Positions 29,033-38,284 of a stretch of 60,937 bases of DNA are shown piece by piece. Both the position numbers and the translations under genes were made by a program. The stretch's first letter is position 1, and each line of letters starts with the position of its first letter. A model generated the notes under the pieces. It was given only the letters and a program-made list of their open reading frames with translations. It was not told where the DNA came from and did not search any database. Source of the stretch: Actinomycetota bacterium (GTDB lineage: Bacteria; Actinomycetota; Actinomycetes; Nanopelagicales; Nanopelagicaceae); the NCBI GenBank assembly GCA_009701305.1, contig WLKK01000002.1, positions 1 to 60,937 of the forward strand, written 5' to 3'.

Positions 29033-30151
29033 GTGGAGATCCTTCAAATTACCCCCGAACAGGCGCAAGCCTTTCTGGAATCTGAAGTGGCCGCCAACGA
29101 GATTGACCCCTCATTTCTGCAAACTCCGGCATGGGCCCAGGTAAAAGCTGGGTGGGGATCAAAGGTAATTGGTTTTTATGAAGAGGAAAAATTACTCGGA
29201 ACCGCGCTGGTGCTTGCGCGAAAAATCCCAAAATTAAATCGCTACTTTCTTTACATCCCCGAAGGTCCGGCGCTCGCCGCTAAATATCTTGAGCAGGCAA
29301 TACCGCTATTGCGGGAATATGCAATCTCGCAAAATGGTTTTGCACTTCGCGTCGGCCCGATGGTGATAAAAAATCGTTGGGAAAGCGAAGCAATCAAAGA
29401 AGCGTTTGCGGATGAAAGTAAAAAATCTTTACAACAAGTTACGCCTACTTGGATAAATCCTGATGCAAATGCAATTAAAAATATTTTAAGAAGTAATGGC
29501 TTTAACCCCAGCGTCGATGATGTAAATGGTTTTGCCGCCGGACAACCTAAATATATTTACCAACTAGCTTTAACTGGAAAAAGTGAAGCAGATGTATTGG
29601 CGGGCTTCAATCAACTTTGGCGACGTAATATTAAAAAAGGTGAAAAGGAAAATGTTGAAGTTATCAGAGGCTCGCGCGCGGATTTAGCAAAATTCCATAA
29701 GGTTTATTTAGAAACTGCCGCCCGTGATCATTTTACTCCGCGCCCGCTTTCATACTTTGAAAAAATGTGGGATGCGATGCGTAAAAATAATGAAAATAAC
29801 TTCACACTCTTTTTAGCAAAATGGAATGAGACAATTATTGCTGCAACAATTTTAGTAACACTAAATAAACATAGTTGGTATCTCTATGGTGCCTCTTCGG
29901 CTTACGGACGAGAAGCACGTGGCAGCAATGTTTTGCAATGGGCGATGATGCAACAATCACTTAAAAGCCATTGTGATATTTATGATCTGCGCGGTATTAC
30001 TTCCACAGTTGATCAAAATGATGCCCACGCTGGATTGATTCAATTTAAAGTGGGAGTGGGCGGGTATGCCACTGAACTAATCGGAGAATGGGATCTTCCG
30101 CTTAACAAATTGCTATATCGCGCCTTCCGGGCTTACCTCAATCGAAAATAA
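29033..30151 (+). CDS. FemABX-family peptidoglycan bridge aminoacyltransferase
   Basis: A 372-residue protein of the FemAB family: two GNAT-like domains that transfer an amino acid from aminoacyl-tRNA to the stem peptide of lipid II. Recognisable segments are FLQTPAWAQVKAGWG near residues 28-42, LWRRNIKKGEKENVEV, TAARDHFTPRPLSYF, and WYLYGASS with GSNVLQWAMM. It starts with GTG on an apparently leaderless mRNA. The next gene is alanine-racemase-like and PBP1A follows convergently, all pointing to cell-wall building. The amino acid added is unknown. Confidence 0.83.
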   Translation: MEILQITPEQAQAFLESEVAANEIDPSFLQTPAWAQVKAGWGSKVIGFYEEEKLLGTALVLARKIPKLNRYFLYIPEGPALAAKYLEQAIPLLREYAISQNGFALRVGPMVIKNRWESEAIKEAFADESKKSLQQVTPTWINPDANAIKNILRSNGFNPSVDDVNGFAAGQPKYIYQLALTGKSEADVLAGFNQLWRRNIKKGEKENVEVIRGSRADLAKFHKVYLETAARDHFTPRPLSYFEKMWDAMRKNNENNFTLFLAKWNETIIAATILVTLNKHSWYLYGASSAYGREARGSNVLQWAMMQQSLKSHCDIYDLRGITSTVDQNDAHAGLIQFKVGVGGYATELIGEWDLPLNKLLYRAFRAYLNRK

Positions 30152-30167
30152 CTGAGAGAATTCACCT

Positions 30168-31193
30168 ATGTCCTTAATCCTGCATGTCGCCGCTGAGAAA
30201 TGGCGCACTCATTTAGCGACTGTTGTAGCAAATAGTGAGGCGCAAGTAGTGCCAGTGATTAAGGGAAATGGTTATGGTTTTGGCATAAAAGTATTAGCTC
30301 AAGAAGCAAAGAATTTGAATCTCCCAGTTGTTGCCGTTGCCACAATCGCTGAAGCAGAAGAAGTGCAATCTGTATTTCCTGGAGAGATTCTTTTACTTTC
30401 TCCAAGCGCACATAGCGACAGTGAAAGAGTTATTCATACAATTTCACCGCACTCTTCGGTTTTTTCAGCAAAGATGCCAAAAAAGTTTGTCCTTGAGCTT
30501 TTGTCACCGATTCACCGACATGGTTTTTCGGTATCTGATTTAGGAAATGCTCTTGATAAATACAGTGAATCCGGAAAGTGTGAAGGAATCGCAATTCACT
30601 TACCTATAGATCAAAAAACTTCTGCATCGGAATGGATTGATAAAAACTTACAATCCATTACTGAGCGAGGTATAGATCCGACCGAGTTTAATAATTCAGT
30701 TTGGATTTCACATATCTCTGAAAAAGATTTAAATAAATTAACGAAAAATTGGCCACAAATTATTTGGAAAGTTCGAATTGGTACCGACTTATGGCTTGGA
30801 GATCGTGCCGCCCTCAAAGTGAAAGCTCAAGTTTTAGATCTTCATGCCATCCAGCGCCCCACTCGAGTGGGTTATCGACAGTACCTGATCGGACGTGGGT
30901 GGTTGTTGGTGGTAAGTGGTGGAACATCTAACGGTATTGGTTTGGAGGTTGCGACACCTAAGCGAGATTTTCTTTCACAAGTTAAAACGTTGACTAAATC
31001 TTTTTTAAATTTATTTGGTTGGAACCCAAGTCCCTTTACTTGGAATGGGAAAAATTTAGAGTTTGCCGAAGCGCCACATATGCATCTTTCATTATTAACC
31101 TTTAAAGGTAAAGACGCACCGAAAGTTGGCAGCGAGATAGATGTAGATGTGCGCTTTACTACGACTGCATTTGATCAAGTGGTATTTGATTAA
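30168..31193 (+). CDS. Alanine-racemase-like PLP protein
   Basis: A fold-type III PLP protein of 341 residues, shorter than typical Alr (about 360-380). The PLP lysine is Lys32 in VPVIKGNGYGFG, and VRIGTDLWLGDR matches the Alr segment before the C-terminal domain. However, the position that normally reads VGYADG with the catalytic tyrosine appears as SGGTSNG, so racemisation by the usual two-base mechanism is doubtful. It lies 16 bases after the FemX-like gene and overlaps the PBP1A end. It could be a racemase variant or a D-amino-acid enzyme for the wall. Confidence 0.7.
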   Translation: MSLILHVAAEKWRTHLATVVANSEAQVVPVIKGNGYGFGIKVLAQEAKNLNLPVVAVATIAEAEEVQSVFPGEILLLSPSAHSDSERVIHTISPHSSVFSAKMPKKFVLELLSPIHRHGFSVSDLGNALDKYSESGKCEGIAIHLPIDQKTSASEWIDKNLQSITERGIDPTEFNNSVWISHISEKDLNKLTKNWPQIIWKVRIGTDLWLGDRAALKVKAQVLDLHAIQRPTRVGYRQYLIGRGWLLVVSGGTSNGIGLEVATPKRDFLSQVKTLTKSFLNLFGWNPSPFTWNGKNLEFAEAPHMHLSLLTFKGKDAPKVGSEIDVDVRFTTTAFDQVVFD

Positions 31194-33205
31194 TTTTTCG
31201 GTGTAGCAGCTGGAAGTGGTACTGCCGGTGTTGGTTGGGGAGTTGGAATTACCTCAACTGAATTTGGGCCCGGCGTTGGTTCTTGACCACCGATATATGC
31301 CGGTTCTGGAAAATCTAAAATAGGTTCACCTTTTAAGGCGCCTTTCATATAAGCAGTCCAGATCCGGGCCGGAAATGAGCCACCAGTTACAGTTTTTAAG
31401 CCACCGGTTCCACGCAAACTTTCTGTTGCATCGTCACGATAAAAACCAACTGAGGTAGCAAGTTGCGGAGTAAATCCGCTATACCAAGCAGAAGCATTTT
31501 CTTGGCTAGTGCCGGTTTTACCCGCAGAAGGCCGGCCAAGTTTTTTGGCAGCAAAACCAGAACCAGTTCGGACAACTTCTTGCAGCGCATAAGTTAAATC
31601 AGCCATAACATCTTTTGCAAAAACCTCTTGCCCTGTCGGAGTTGCTTGATACAACAAACCTTTGTTTCTTCCACTTACTTCTTGCACCAAATAAGGTTTT
31701 GCGTAAACACCTTGTGATGCAAATGTTGCAAATGCTGCGGCAACATCAATAACTCTTGGGCTTGCTACACCTAATACAACAGAAGGGGTGGCTACCATCT
31801 CCACTGATTTTGGAATGCCTGCTCGTCTAGCAGCATCAATAACATTGTCAGGACCCGCATAAATTCCAAGTGGAACATAAACAGTGTTCACTGAACTGGC
31901 AGTTGCTTTCAATAAAGAGATCTCTCCAAAAGATTTTAAAGCAAAATTTCCTACTTCGTAAGGTTTTCCAGCATCATCAAAAATTTGTGGCGAATCTCCA
32001 TCCCAAAGAGTGTTTAATGAAACTCCCTGCTCCAATGCGGCTATAAGTGCGAAAGGCTTAAAGGTAGAGCCGGCCTGGGCAATACCTTGAGTTGCATCAT
32101 TTAATTGACGTTTTAAGTAATCTTTTCCTCCGTACATGGCAACTATTGCACCAGTGCCAGGTCGGACAGATGCCAACCCGATATGCAAATTAGCTGGCCC
32201 AGTTTTCGGTCCTTGCGTATCAACCGCATTAATAGCAGCAATCTGGGCCTGTCTATTAAGTGTTGTTTTAACTATCAACCCACCGATCATTAACTTCTCA
32301 TCTGGGAATCCGAGTTTATTCAATTCAGCTTGAATTGCGGCAACTAAATAACCCTTCGGCCCAGCCAATATTCCAGAAGATAACCTTGGTTTAATTGCGG
32401 GAAGTTTTTTCATTTTTAAATACTTTTTATCAGCCCAATCGGCAGCAACCATCGCAGTTATTGTGTAGTTATAGCGCGCAGTTAATCTCTCCAGGTTTCC
32501 ATCACGCAAACCTGGGTCGTAATAACCTGGTGAGCGCAACACAGAGGCAAGTACTGCACATTGTCTGACAGATAATTGATCGACATCTAAACCAAAGTAC
32601 TGTTGTGCAGCAGTTTGCACGCCGTATGCGCCGCGGCCGAAATAAATAGTGTTTAGGTACGTTTCCAGAATTTCATCTTTGCTTAATTGATTTTCTAATT
32701 TAATAGCAATAATCAACTCTTTTAATTTTCGTTTAATTGTTTGCTCACGAGACAGGAAAGCAGTTTTTGCATATTGTTGAGTGATAGTAGATCCACCCTG
32801 AACTGCTCCACCTCGGGCCATCAAATAAAATGCCCGCAAGATCCCGGTCGGGCTGATTGCATGGTTTGTATAAAACTTTCGGTCTTCAGCGGCAAGCACA
32901 GCGTGACGTAATTCGATCGGAATCTTTGCCAATGGCACGCTGGTGCGATTTTGTGCACCCAATCTTCCAATCTCACTGCCGTCGTCATACTGCAAAATTG
33001 TGGCTTGACTTGTTACATATGCGTTTGGATCTGGAATCGAAACGGTGAAGTATGAATAAACAATCAGCGCACTAACAGCGACAAAGCCAAGACCACCAAA
33101 AACCATAATCCAGCGCAGTAAAATCCTTTTCGCTGAAACCCGGTTGCGCCTGCGCCGTTTTTTTGAGCTTGCTTTGCCCCTTGCCGGCACCTGCTCTTTG
33201 CTCAT
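31190..33205 (-). CDS. Bifunctional class A penicillin-binding protein (PBP1A type)
   Basis: A 671-residue peptidoglycan glycosyltransferase-transpeptidase. A basic cytoplasmic tail and membrane helix (about 28-52) precede the GT51 domain with catalytic Glu107 in EDRKFY and GGSTITQQYAK at 137-147. The transpeptidase has SxxK at Ser380/Lys383, an SVN motif, and KTGTS near residue 567. The C-terminal tail is Pro/Thr-rich (PTPGPNSVEVIPTPQPTP), probably in the wall. It converges on the alanine-racemase-like gene. Confidence 0.93.
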   Translation of the reverse strand: MSKEQVPARGKASSKKRRRRNRVSAKRILLRWIMVFGGLGFVAVSALIVYSYFTVSIPDPNAYVTSQATILQYDDGSEIGRLGAQNRTSVPLAKIPIELRHAVLAAEDRKFYTNHAISPTGILRAFYLMARGGAVQGGSTITQQYAKTAFLSREQTIKRKLKELIIAIKLENQLSKDEILETYLNTIYFGRGAYGVQTAAQQYFGLDVDQLSVRQCAVLASVLRSPGYYDPGLRDGNLERLTARYNYTITAMVAADWADKKYLKMKKLPAIKPRLSSGILAGPKGYLVAAIQAELNKLGFPDEKLMIGGLIVKTTLNRQAQIAAINAVDTQGPKTGPANLHIGLASVRPGTGAIVAMYGGKDYLKRQLNDATQGIAQAGSTFKPFALIAALEQGVSLNTLWDGDSPQIFDDAGKPYEVGNFALKSFGEISLLKATASSVNTVYVPLGIYAGPDNVIDAARRAGIPKSVEMVATPSVVLGVASPRVIDVAAAFATFASQGVYAKPYLVQEVSGRNKGLLYQATPTGQEVFAKDVMADLTYALQEVVRTGSGFAAKKLGRPSAGKTGTSQENASAWYSGFTPQLATSVGFYRDDATESLRGTGGLKTVTGGSFPARIWTAYMKGALKGEPILDFPEPAYIGGQEPTPGPNSVEVIPTPQPTPAVPLPAATPKN

Positions 33206-33211
33206 GCGCCC

Positions 33212-33217
33212 AGATTA
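33212..33217 (-). promoter_or_regulatory. -10 box of the PBP1A gene
   Basis: TAATCT on the minus strand ends six bases before the ATG at 33205. It lies in the 16-bp gap after the DUF5318 gene, so the PBP gene may have its own leaderless promoter. Confidence 0.4.
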
Positions 33218-33221
33218 GCGA

Positions 33222-33641
33222 TTAACTGACCCAATCCTCATCCTCCAAGGTGCGCACCTTTCGTGGCGCTTTCCGTTCCTGGCCATCTCCTAATAAATAG
33301 GACAGATGTAAATGATTCCAATGACAGTTTCGACAAACTTCAACTACATAAACTCTAAATTGTCCATACTCATTTTGCATTTCTATTAATTCATCTGTGG
33401 ATTTAATTCGCCCTGAGTATTGCCCGAGTTGATCTCCAAATGTGTAACGAATTTCCATCAACTCTTTACTGCGACAGATTGGGCATTTACGACCAGATGG
33501 TTCCCCATGAAATTTTGCTGCACGCAATAAATATGGATCAGCATCGCAAGCATCTGACGCGTGTGATGAACCTTTAAACAGCGCATTTAACGTTGCCCGC
33601 TTTGATAGCGCGTAATCGATACTGCCCCGTTTGGACCACAT
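33222..33641 (-). CDS. DUF5318 family zinc-ribbon protein
   Basis: A 139-residue actinobacterial protein of unknown function. Two cysteine pairs (CPIC near residue 73, CRNC near residue 112) form a likely zinc ribbon, and the segments around CRNCHWNHLHLSYLLG are characteristic of DUF5318. It sits directly upstream of the PBP1A gene on the same strand, as in other Actinobacteria. No enzymatic motif is visible. Confidence 0.8.
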   Translation of the reverse strand: MWSKRGSIDYALSKRATLNALFKGSSHASDACDADPYLLRAAKFHGEPSGRKCPICRSKELMEIRYTFGDQLGQYSGRIKSTDELIEMQNEYGQFRVYVVEVCRNCHWNHLHLSYLLGDGQERKAPRKVRTLEDEDWVS

Positions 33642-33648
33642 AAAACTA

Positions 33649-33654
33649 ATTCTA
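33649..33654 (-). promoter_or_regulatory. -10 box of the DUF5318 gene
   Basis: TAGAAT on the minus strand ends seven bases before the ATG at 33641. It faces away from the MFS promoter in a 51-bp divergent gap. Confidence 0.45.
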
Positions 33655-33679
33655 ATAGCAGCCTAACCCCGGCACACTC

Positions 33680-33685
33680 TAGGCT
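33680..33685 (+). promoter_or_regulatory. -10 box of the MFS gene
   Basis: TAGGCT ends seven bases before the ATG at 33693, the leaderless spacing seen at several other genes here. Confidence 0.48.
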
Positions 33686-33692
33686 TACACCT

Positions 33693-34979
33693 ATGCCAAA
33701 GGCTCACCGGTTACTAAGTGAAAACCGGTTATGGCGATTAATAGCAATCCGCTGGAGTGCGCAATTAACCGACGGCCTTTACCAAAGCGCGTTGGCATCT
33801 TATGTACTTTTTTCACCCGAACGGCAGGCAAGTGCCACGGCTGCTGCAATTGCGTTTACCACCGTATTACTTCCTTACTCATTAATAGGTCCATTTGTCG
33901 GAACAATTCTCGACAAGTACTCACGCCGCCAAATATTGTTTTTTGCAAACCTTGCGCGCACAATAACTTTAATGATTGTCGCTGCTGCAATATTATTGAA
34001 TGCAACTGGATTTGAATTAACTTTAATAGTTTTAATTTCATTCGGAATAAATAGGTTGATACTTGCTGGGCTATCTGCCAGTTTGCCACGAGTTGTTAAG
34101 CGTGAAATTCTGGTTGCTGCAAATGCCTTAACTGTTACTGGAGGCACAATCGCAATTGTTTTAGGTGGTGGGATTGGAATCGGCCTAAGAAATATTTTCG
34201 AATCCCAAAATGGGGCCGATCAAGTAGATGCGGCTTTGGTGCTATTTGGGGCACTTGGCTATTTTATTTCAGCTCTTTTTTCACTTCGGCTTCGAAAAGA
34301 TGAACTTGGTCCAACTAAAGGTGAAATTAGTGCCGCAAATAAAAATTGGAAAGATGGCTTTTCACAGATGCGGGAAGGGTTTGTTTACTTAAAAAGTAAT
34401 AAAGATAGTGGGATCGGCATTTGCGCAGTAGCCATACAAAGAGGTGGATTAACCGCACTAACTTTGATGGCGTTAATTCTGGAACGAAATGCTTTTCATA
34501 GCCCGAACAACCCCGATGCTGGGCTAAGTGGTTTTGCTAAAGCAATTACTATTGCTGGAATTGGAATTATGTTAGGTGCTGTCATTAGCCCAGCAGCAGT
34601 AAGACGTTTTGGTCGGCATAGATGGATGCGGATAGCCATGCTGATCGCAAGTTTTGGTCCAATGATTTTTGTTTTTTCTCAGAGTGAAATTGCGATGATC
34701 GCGATGGGATTTGTTAGTGGATTTGGTGGCCAAGGAGTGAAAGTTACTAATGATGCACTTGTACAAGAAAAAATTTCAGATGATTATCGCGGAAGAGTCT
34801 TTGCCGTTTACGATGTAGTTGTTAATGCAGCAATTGTTTCAGGATCCTTAATCGCTGCGGCGGTTATGCCGAAAACCGGCCTCGGCATTACACTTCCTTT
34901 GATTATTACCACTTTATATTTAGGTGCTGCTCTTGCACTCCGTAAAAATTGGTTTAAAGACTCAATAAAATCCCTTTAA
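33693..34979 (+). CDS. Major facilitator superfamily transporter
   Basis: A 428-residue membrane protein with about twelve hydrophobic helices. The loop GTILDKYSRRQILF (near residues 70-83) is the MFS motif between helices 2 and 3, and YRGRVFAVYDV follows in the C-terminal half. The closest type by eye is the MFS_3/multidrug-like group, and the substrate is unknown. It reads divergently from DUF5318 and converges with cca, leaving 14 bases between the stops. Confidence 0.85.
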   Translation: MPKAHRLLSENRLWRLIAIRWSAQLTDGLYQSALASYVLFSPERQASATAAAIAFTTVLLPYSLIGPFVGTILDKYSRRQILFFANLARTITLMIVAAAILLNATGFELTLIVLISFGINRLILAGLSASLPRVVKREILVAANALTVTGGTIAIVLGGGIGIGLRNIFESQNGADQVDAALVLFGALGYFISALFSLRLRKDELGPTKGEISAANKNWKDGFSQMREGFVYLKSNKDSGIGICAVAIQRGGLTALTLMALILERNAFHSPNNPDAGLSGFAKAITIAGIGIMLGAVISPAAVRRFGRHRWMRIAMLIASFGPMIFVFSQSEIAMIAMGFVSGFGGQGVKVTNDALVQEKISDDYRGRVFAVYDVVVNAAIVSGSLIAAAVMPKTGLGITLPLIITTLYLGAALALRKNWFKDSIKSL

Positions 34980-34993
34980 TTTTATTTGCTGGT

Positions 34994-36436
34994 CTAGCTG
35001 TTATCTTCCCACCATTTATTAAGTTCGCTTATGGCGCGCTCGCGTCCCAGTGGCCCATGCTCCATTCTTAATTCGAGTAAGTATTCGTATGCGTCACCAA
35101 CTTTACGAGATGGTTTTAAATTTAAAATCTCCATAATCTCATTGCCATCCAGATCAGGTCGAATTTTGCCCAATTCCTCCTCTTCAAGAAGTTGTGCAAT
35201 GCGCGCTTCTAATTGATCGTATGTTGTGGCAAGTAACTGTGCTTTTTTTATATTGCGTGTTGTGCAATCAGCGCGTGTTAATAGATGCAAGTGGAGCAGT
35301 AACTCGTCCGCATCTCTTACAAATCGACGAACCGCACTATCAGTCCATTCTCCTTCACCATAACCGTGAAATCTCAGATGTAATTCAACTAATTTTGAAA
35401 CATCATTGATTGTTTCTCGGTCAAATTTGAGTGCACGCAATCGTTTATTTGCCATATGTGATCCAACAACTTCATGATGGTGAAATGAAACTCCACCTCC
35501 AGGTATTAACGCCCGCGTTTTAGGTTTCCCAATGTCATGCAAAAGTGCAGCTAGGCGCAAAATTAAATTAGGCCCGCCAATCCGATCTTCTTGATCGATT
35601 GCTTGCTCAAGAACAATCAGCGAATGCTCATACACATCTTTATGTCGGTGATGTTCATCTATTTCAAGTTGTAATGCCGGTAGTTCTGGCAAAAATTGCG
35701 CGGCCAGCCCAGTTTCCACCATCACAGTCAATCCAAGTCGTGGATTTATGGACATTAAAGTTTTGACAAACTCATCTCTAATTCTTTCTGATGAAATAAT
35801 TTGTAACCGTGCAGCCATTTCAGTAATTGCAGTACGAACTTCGGGTGCAATCGTAAAATCAAGTTGTGCGGCAAATCGGGCTGCGCGCATCATTCGAAGT
35901 GGATCATCACTAAAAGATTGTTCAGGTGTCCCTGGGGTTCGCAATTGTTTTGCGATTAGATCCTGCATTCCGTTGTGTGGGTCAACAAAAATATTATTTT
36001 TCCCATCTAACTCCAAAGCCATTGCATTAACCGTAAAATCTCTCCTACTTAAATCACCCTCGAGAGAATCTCCGTACTGCACATCAGGCTTGCGACTATC
36101 TTTGTCATAACTTTCGCTGCGATAAGTTGTGATTTCTATACTTAAACCATTTTTTTGCGCTGCAATAGTTCCGTATTCAATTCCGGTACTCCATACAGCA
36201 TCAGCCCAACCACTTAATAATTCTTTTGTTACTTCAGGAAGTGCATCGGTGGTGAAATCTAAATCCCCTGCTGAATTTTTTTGACGCCCTAAAAGTGCAT
36301 CGCGCACCGGTCCGCCAACCAAAGCCAGGCGATGCCCAGCCCCTCGAAACCGATCTCCCAATTCCTTTGCCTCTGTCGGCACCTTGATCAATGCCGCTAC
36401 CGCTTGAGCGGCCGAAGCGTGCGGATCATTTGACAT
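34994..36436 (-). CDS. cca: CCA tRNA nucleotidyltransferase
   Basis: Adds or repairs the 3' CCA of tRNAs, which is needed here because none of the three tRNA genes encodes CCA. The nucleotidyltransferase core has ALVGGPVRDALLG and the metal-binding DLDF at 58-61, with SRRDFTVNAMA downstream, followed by an HD domain (ALLHDIGKPKTR). The frame stays open to 36943, but I start at the ATG at 36436 because the upstream part lies under the divergent nudix gene and the family begins here. The product is 480 residues. Confidence 0.93.
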   Translation of the reverse strand: MSNDPHASAAQAVAALIKVPTEAKELGDRFRGAGHRLALVGGPVRDALLGRQKNSAGDLDFTTDALPEVTKELLSGWADAVWSTGIEYGTIAAQKNGLSIEITTYRSESYDKDSRKPDVQYGDSLEGDLSRRDFTVNAMALELDGKNNIFVDPHNGMQDLIAKQLRTPGTPEQSFSDDPLRMMRAARFAAQLDFTIAPEVRTAITEMAARLQIISSERIRDEFVKTLMSINPRLGLTVMVETGLAAQFLPELPALQLEIDEHHRHKDVYEHSLIVLEQAIDQEDRIGGPNLILRLAALLHDIGKPKTRALIPGGGVSFHHHEVVGSHMANKRLRALKFDRETINDVSKLVELHLRFHGYGEGEWTDSAVRRFVRDADELLLHLHLLTRADCTTRNIKKAQLLATTYDQLEARIAQLLEEEELGKIRPDLDGNEIMEILNLKPSRKVGDAYEYLLELRMEHGPLGRERAISELNKWWEDNS

Positions 36437-36443
36437 GGGTTGA

Positions 36444-36461
36444 AGGGTACGCGGGTAGGCT
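36444..36461. promoter_or_regulatory. Back-to-back -10 boxes of cca and the nudix gene
   Basis: In this 31-bp gap the minus strand has TACCCT (36449-36444), seven bases before the cca ATG. The plus strand has TAGGCT (36456-36461), six bases before the nudix ATG. Both imply leaderless transcripts. TTGACA at 36430-36435 could be a -35 for the nudix gene, but its 20-base spacing is long. Confidence 0.42.
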
Positions 36462-36467
36462 AGGGGT

Positions 36468-37148
36468 ATGTCCCGAACCTCGGGTGAGGACGGGCTAGCG
36501 GCGAAAAAAACGCTACCTTCCTCGCCAATTCCTGCTCCGCGCGCACCGAAACCCCATCCCACGCCAAAACCTGGACCGGGCAAATCGGTTGCGAAAAAAA
36601 GTGAAAATAAAAGCCCAGGTGCTAAGCCAGGGGAGGTAAAGGCTGGTGATTTAAAAACGAAGAAATCTCCGGCAAAGAAATCAACAAAACCGGATAAAAG
36701 TAAAAACTCAAATACCTCAAATACTTCGCGCCGAGTTGAAGAGATTAGTGCTGGTGGTTTAGTTGTTGATTTAAGCGGCGAGCGCGGTTTACTGATTGGC
36801 CGGCATGACAAACGCGGTCGCACACTTTGGTCACTTCCAAAGGGCCATATTGAAGTTGGCGAAACTCCAGAAGCTGCTGCATTGCGAGAGGTTGAAGAAG
36901 AGACCGGAATCGTCAGCAAAATTACGCGATCGCTAGGTGTCATCGATTTTTGGTTTATGGCAGACGGGAAACGAATTCATAAAACCGTCCACCATTTTCT
37001 TTTTTCTGAAGTTAGTGGAGATCTATCTCCGCAGATAAGTGAAGTTGATGTAGTGGATTGGTTTCCACTTGATGAAATCGCCACTCGCCTTGCTTACCCA
37101 GATGAGCGCAAATTAATCGCGCGCTCCGGAGATCTTCGTAAGCCATGA
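36468..37148 (+). CDS. NUDIX hydrolase with basic low-complexity N-terminus
   Basis: A 226-residue MutT/Nudix protein. The Nudix box runs from about Gly126 (GHIEVGETPEAAALREVEEE), matching GX5EX7REUXEEXGU. The first 88 residues are rich in Lys, Pro and Ser and likely disordered, with a short SNTSNTS repeat. Its position before DUF6049 and murJ matches mycobacterial Rv3908 (MutT4). The substrate, a nucleoside diphosphate derivative, is not identifiable. Confidence 0.85.
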   Translation: MSRTSGEDGLAAKKTLPSSPIPAPRAPKPHPTPKPGPGKSVAKKSENKSPGAKPGEVKAGDLKTKKSPAKKSTKPDKSKNSNTSNTSRRVEEISAGGLVVDLSGERGLLIGRHDKRGRTLWSLPKGHIEVGETPEAAALREVEEETGIVSKITRSLGVIDFWFMADGKRIHKTVHHFLFSEVSGDLSPQISEVDVVDWFPLDEIATRLAYPDERKLIARSGDLRKP

Positions 37149-38284
37149 AGCGCATTTCGGTTGTCTTGGCACTAACAATTGGGTCAATCGGATTCTTATT
37201 TTTACCACCAATTTCTAGTGGAAATGCAGTATCTAACGATTCGCTAATCATCGTCAGCGGAACTACTCATCGCGAAATGAGTGGAAAGTTTCTAGACGAC
37301 TCACTGATTGAAGATTTAACTCTTGGCGGCAAACTAGCTGACGTTCTCAAACCAAGCATAAAAAGCCGGACCTGGCTGATAGATCCGTCCCTAATTGAAG
37401 AGATTATTGATATGAGTGACGGGTACACAGTCTTGCCAAAAGTTAAAGGTGCTGGCGAAGAAATCGCCACTAGGTTTCTTGTCGATTTGAAATATGCCAT
37501 AGGGGATGATCCGGTTTATGCGCTTCCTTATGGTTCTCCAAAGATTTCGACGCGAAAGAAATTTTCCGATATTGAGTTTTCGCAATTACAAAGTGTCAGT
37601 TCGGTTCGTTTAGCGCGCGCACTTGATCGGGCAGTGACGGCAGGCGCGCCCCCTAAGTGGGAAGAGCCACAAAAGGAGCTAAGTTCAGTAAATATTTCTG
37701 AATACCGAAATTTGCGAAAGCAGTTAGCGTTAATCTCAGAAGCTAGTAGCGATCCAATCATTAGTGAAACAGCCATTAGATTAAACTCACTCTTAAACCC
37801 TGCACTTGATAAGAAATCCTCGCAATATTTAGCAGTTTCATTTACGGGGTCAGTGAATCGAATCGCTGACAATCTTCGAGTGCTTCCTGGTCGGTACACC
37901 CTCACCTCACGTGAAGAAAAATTGCCAGTTACGGTAGTTAACGATTTTGATTCACCCGCGCAAGTTATCCTTACATTAAGAGCAACTAATTCACGCATTC
38001 TTTCAATTGCAGATCGTTCTCTTTATCTAGAACCTAATTCACGAACTCAAGTTTTGGTGCCAGTTACCGCTATTGCAAGTGGCAAAGTTGAACTACACGC
38101 CCAACTTGAAACATTACGTGGGCGCAAATACCAAGAGATCTCTACGCTTGCTGTCACCATTGCGGTAATCGGTCCAATTGTTGGTTGGGTTATGGCAATC
38201 GCTGGATTGTTATTACTAGGTGCGGCAGGTACGCGAATATTTCGCAGAGTTAGCAAGGCGAGAAACGGTTCAGGTGAAAAATGA
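37145..38284 (+). CDS. DUF6049 family membrane-anchored protein, short form
   Basis: A 379-residue protein with an N-terminal signal-like helix (about residues 4-25) and a C-terminal membrane helix (about 335-362) followed by a basic tail, so most of it is outside the membrane. It overlaps the nudix gene and murJ by four bases each. By position it corresponds to mycobacterial Rv3909, which is about twice as long. The C-terminal beta-rich region is what remains recognisable. Its function is unknown, but the neighbours point to envelope assembly. Confidence 0.68.
   Translation: MKRISVVLALTIGSIGFLFLPPISSGNAVSNDSLIIVSGTTHREMSGKFLDDSLIEDLTLGGKLADVLKPSIKSRTWLIDPSLIEEIIDMSDGYTVLPKVKGAGEEIATRFLVDLKYAIGDDPVYALPYGSPKISTRKKFSDIEFSQLQSVSSVRLARALDRAVTAGAPPKWEEPQKELSSVNISEYRNLRKQLALISEASSDPIISETAIRLNSLLNPALDKKSSQYLAVSFTGSVNRIADNLRVLPGRYTLTSREEKLPVTVVNDFDSPAQVILTLRATNSRILSIADRSLYLEPNSRTQVLVPVTAIASGKVELHAQLETLRGRKYQEISTLAVTIAVIGPIVGWVMAIAGLLLLGAAGTRIFRRVSKARNGSGEK

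Noticed and set aside
36437-36943. N-terminal 169-residue extension of the cca frame, rich in Ser, Pro and Phe.
   Set aside because: It lies opposite the nudix gene's coding strand, its composition is that of an antisense shadow, and the family's N-terminus begins at the ATG at 36436.
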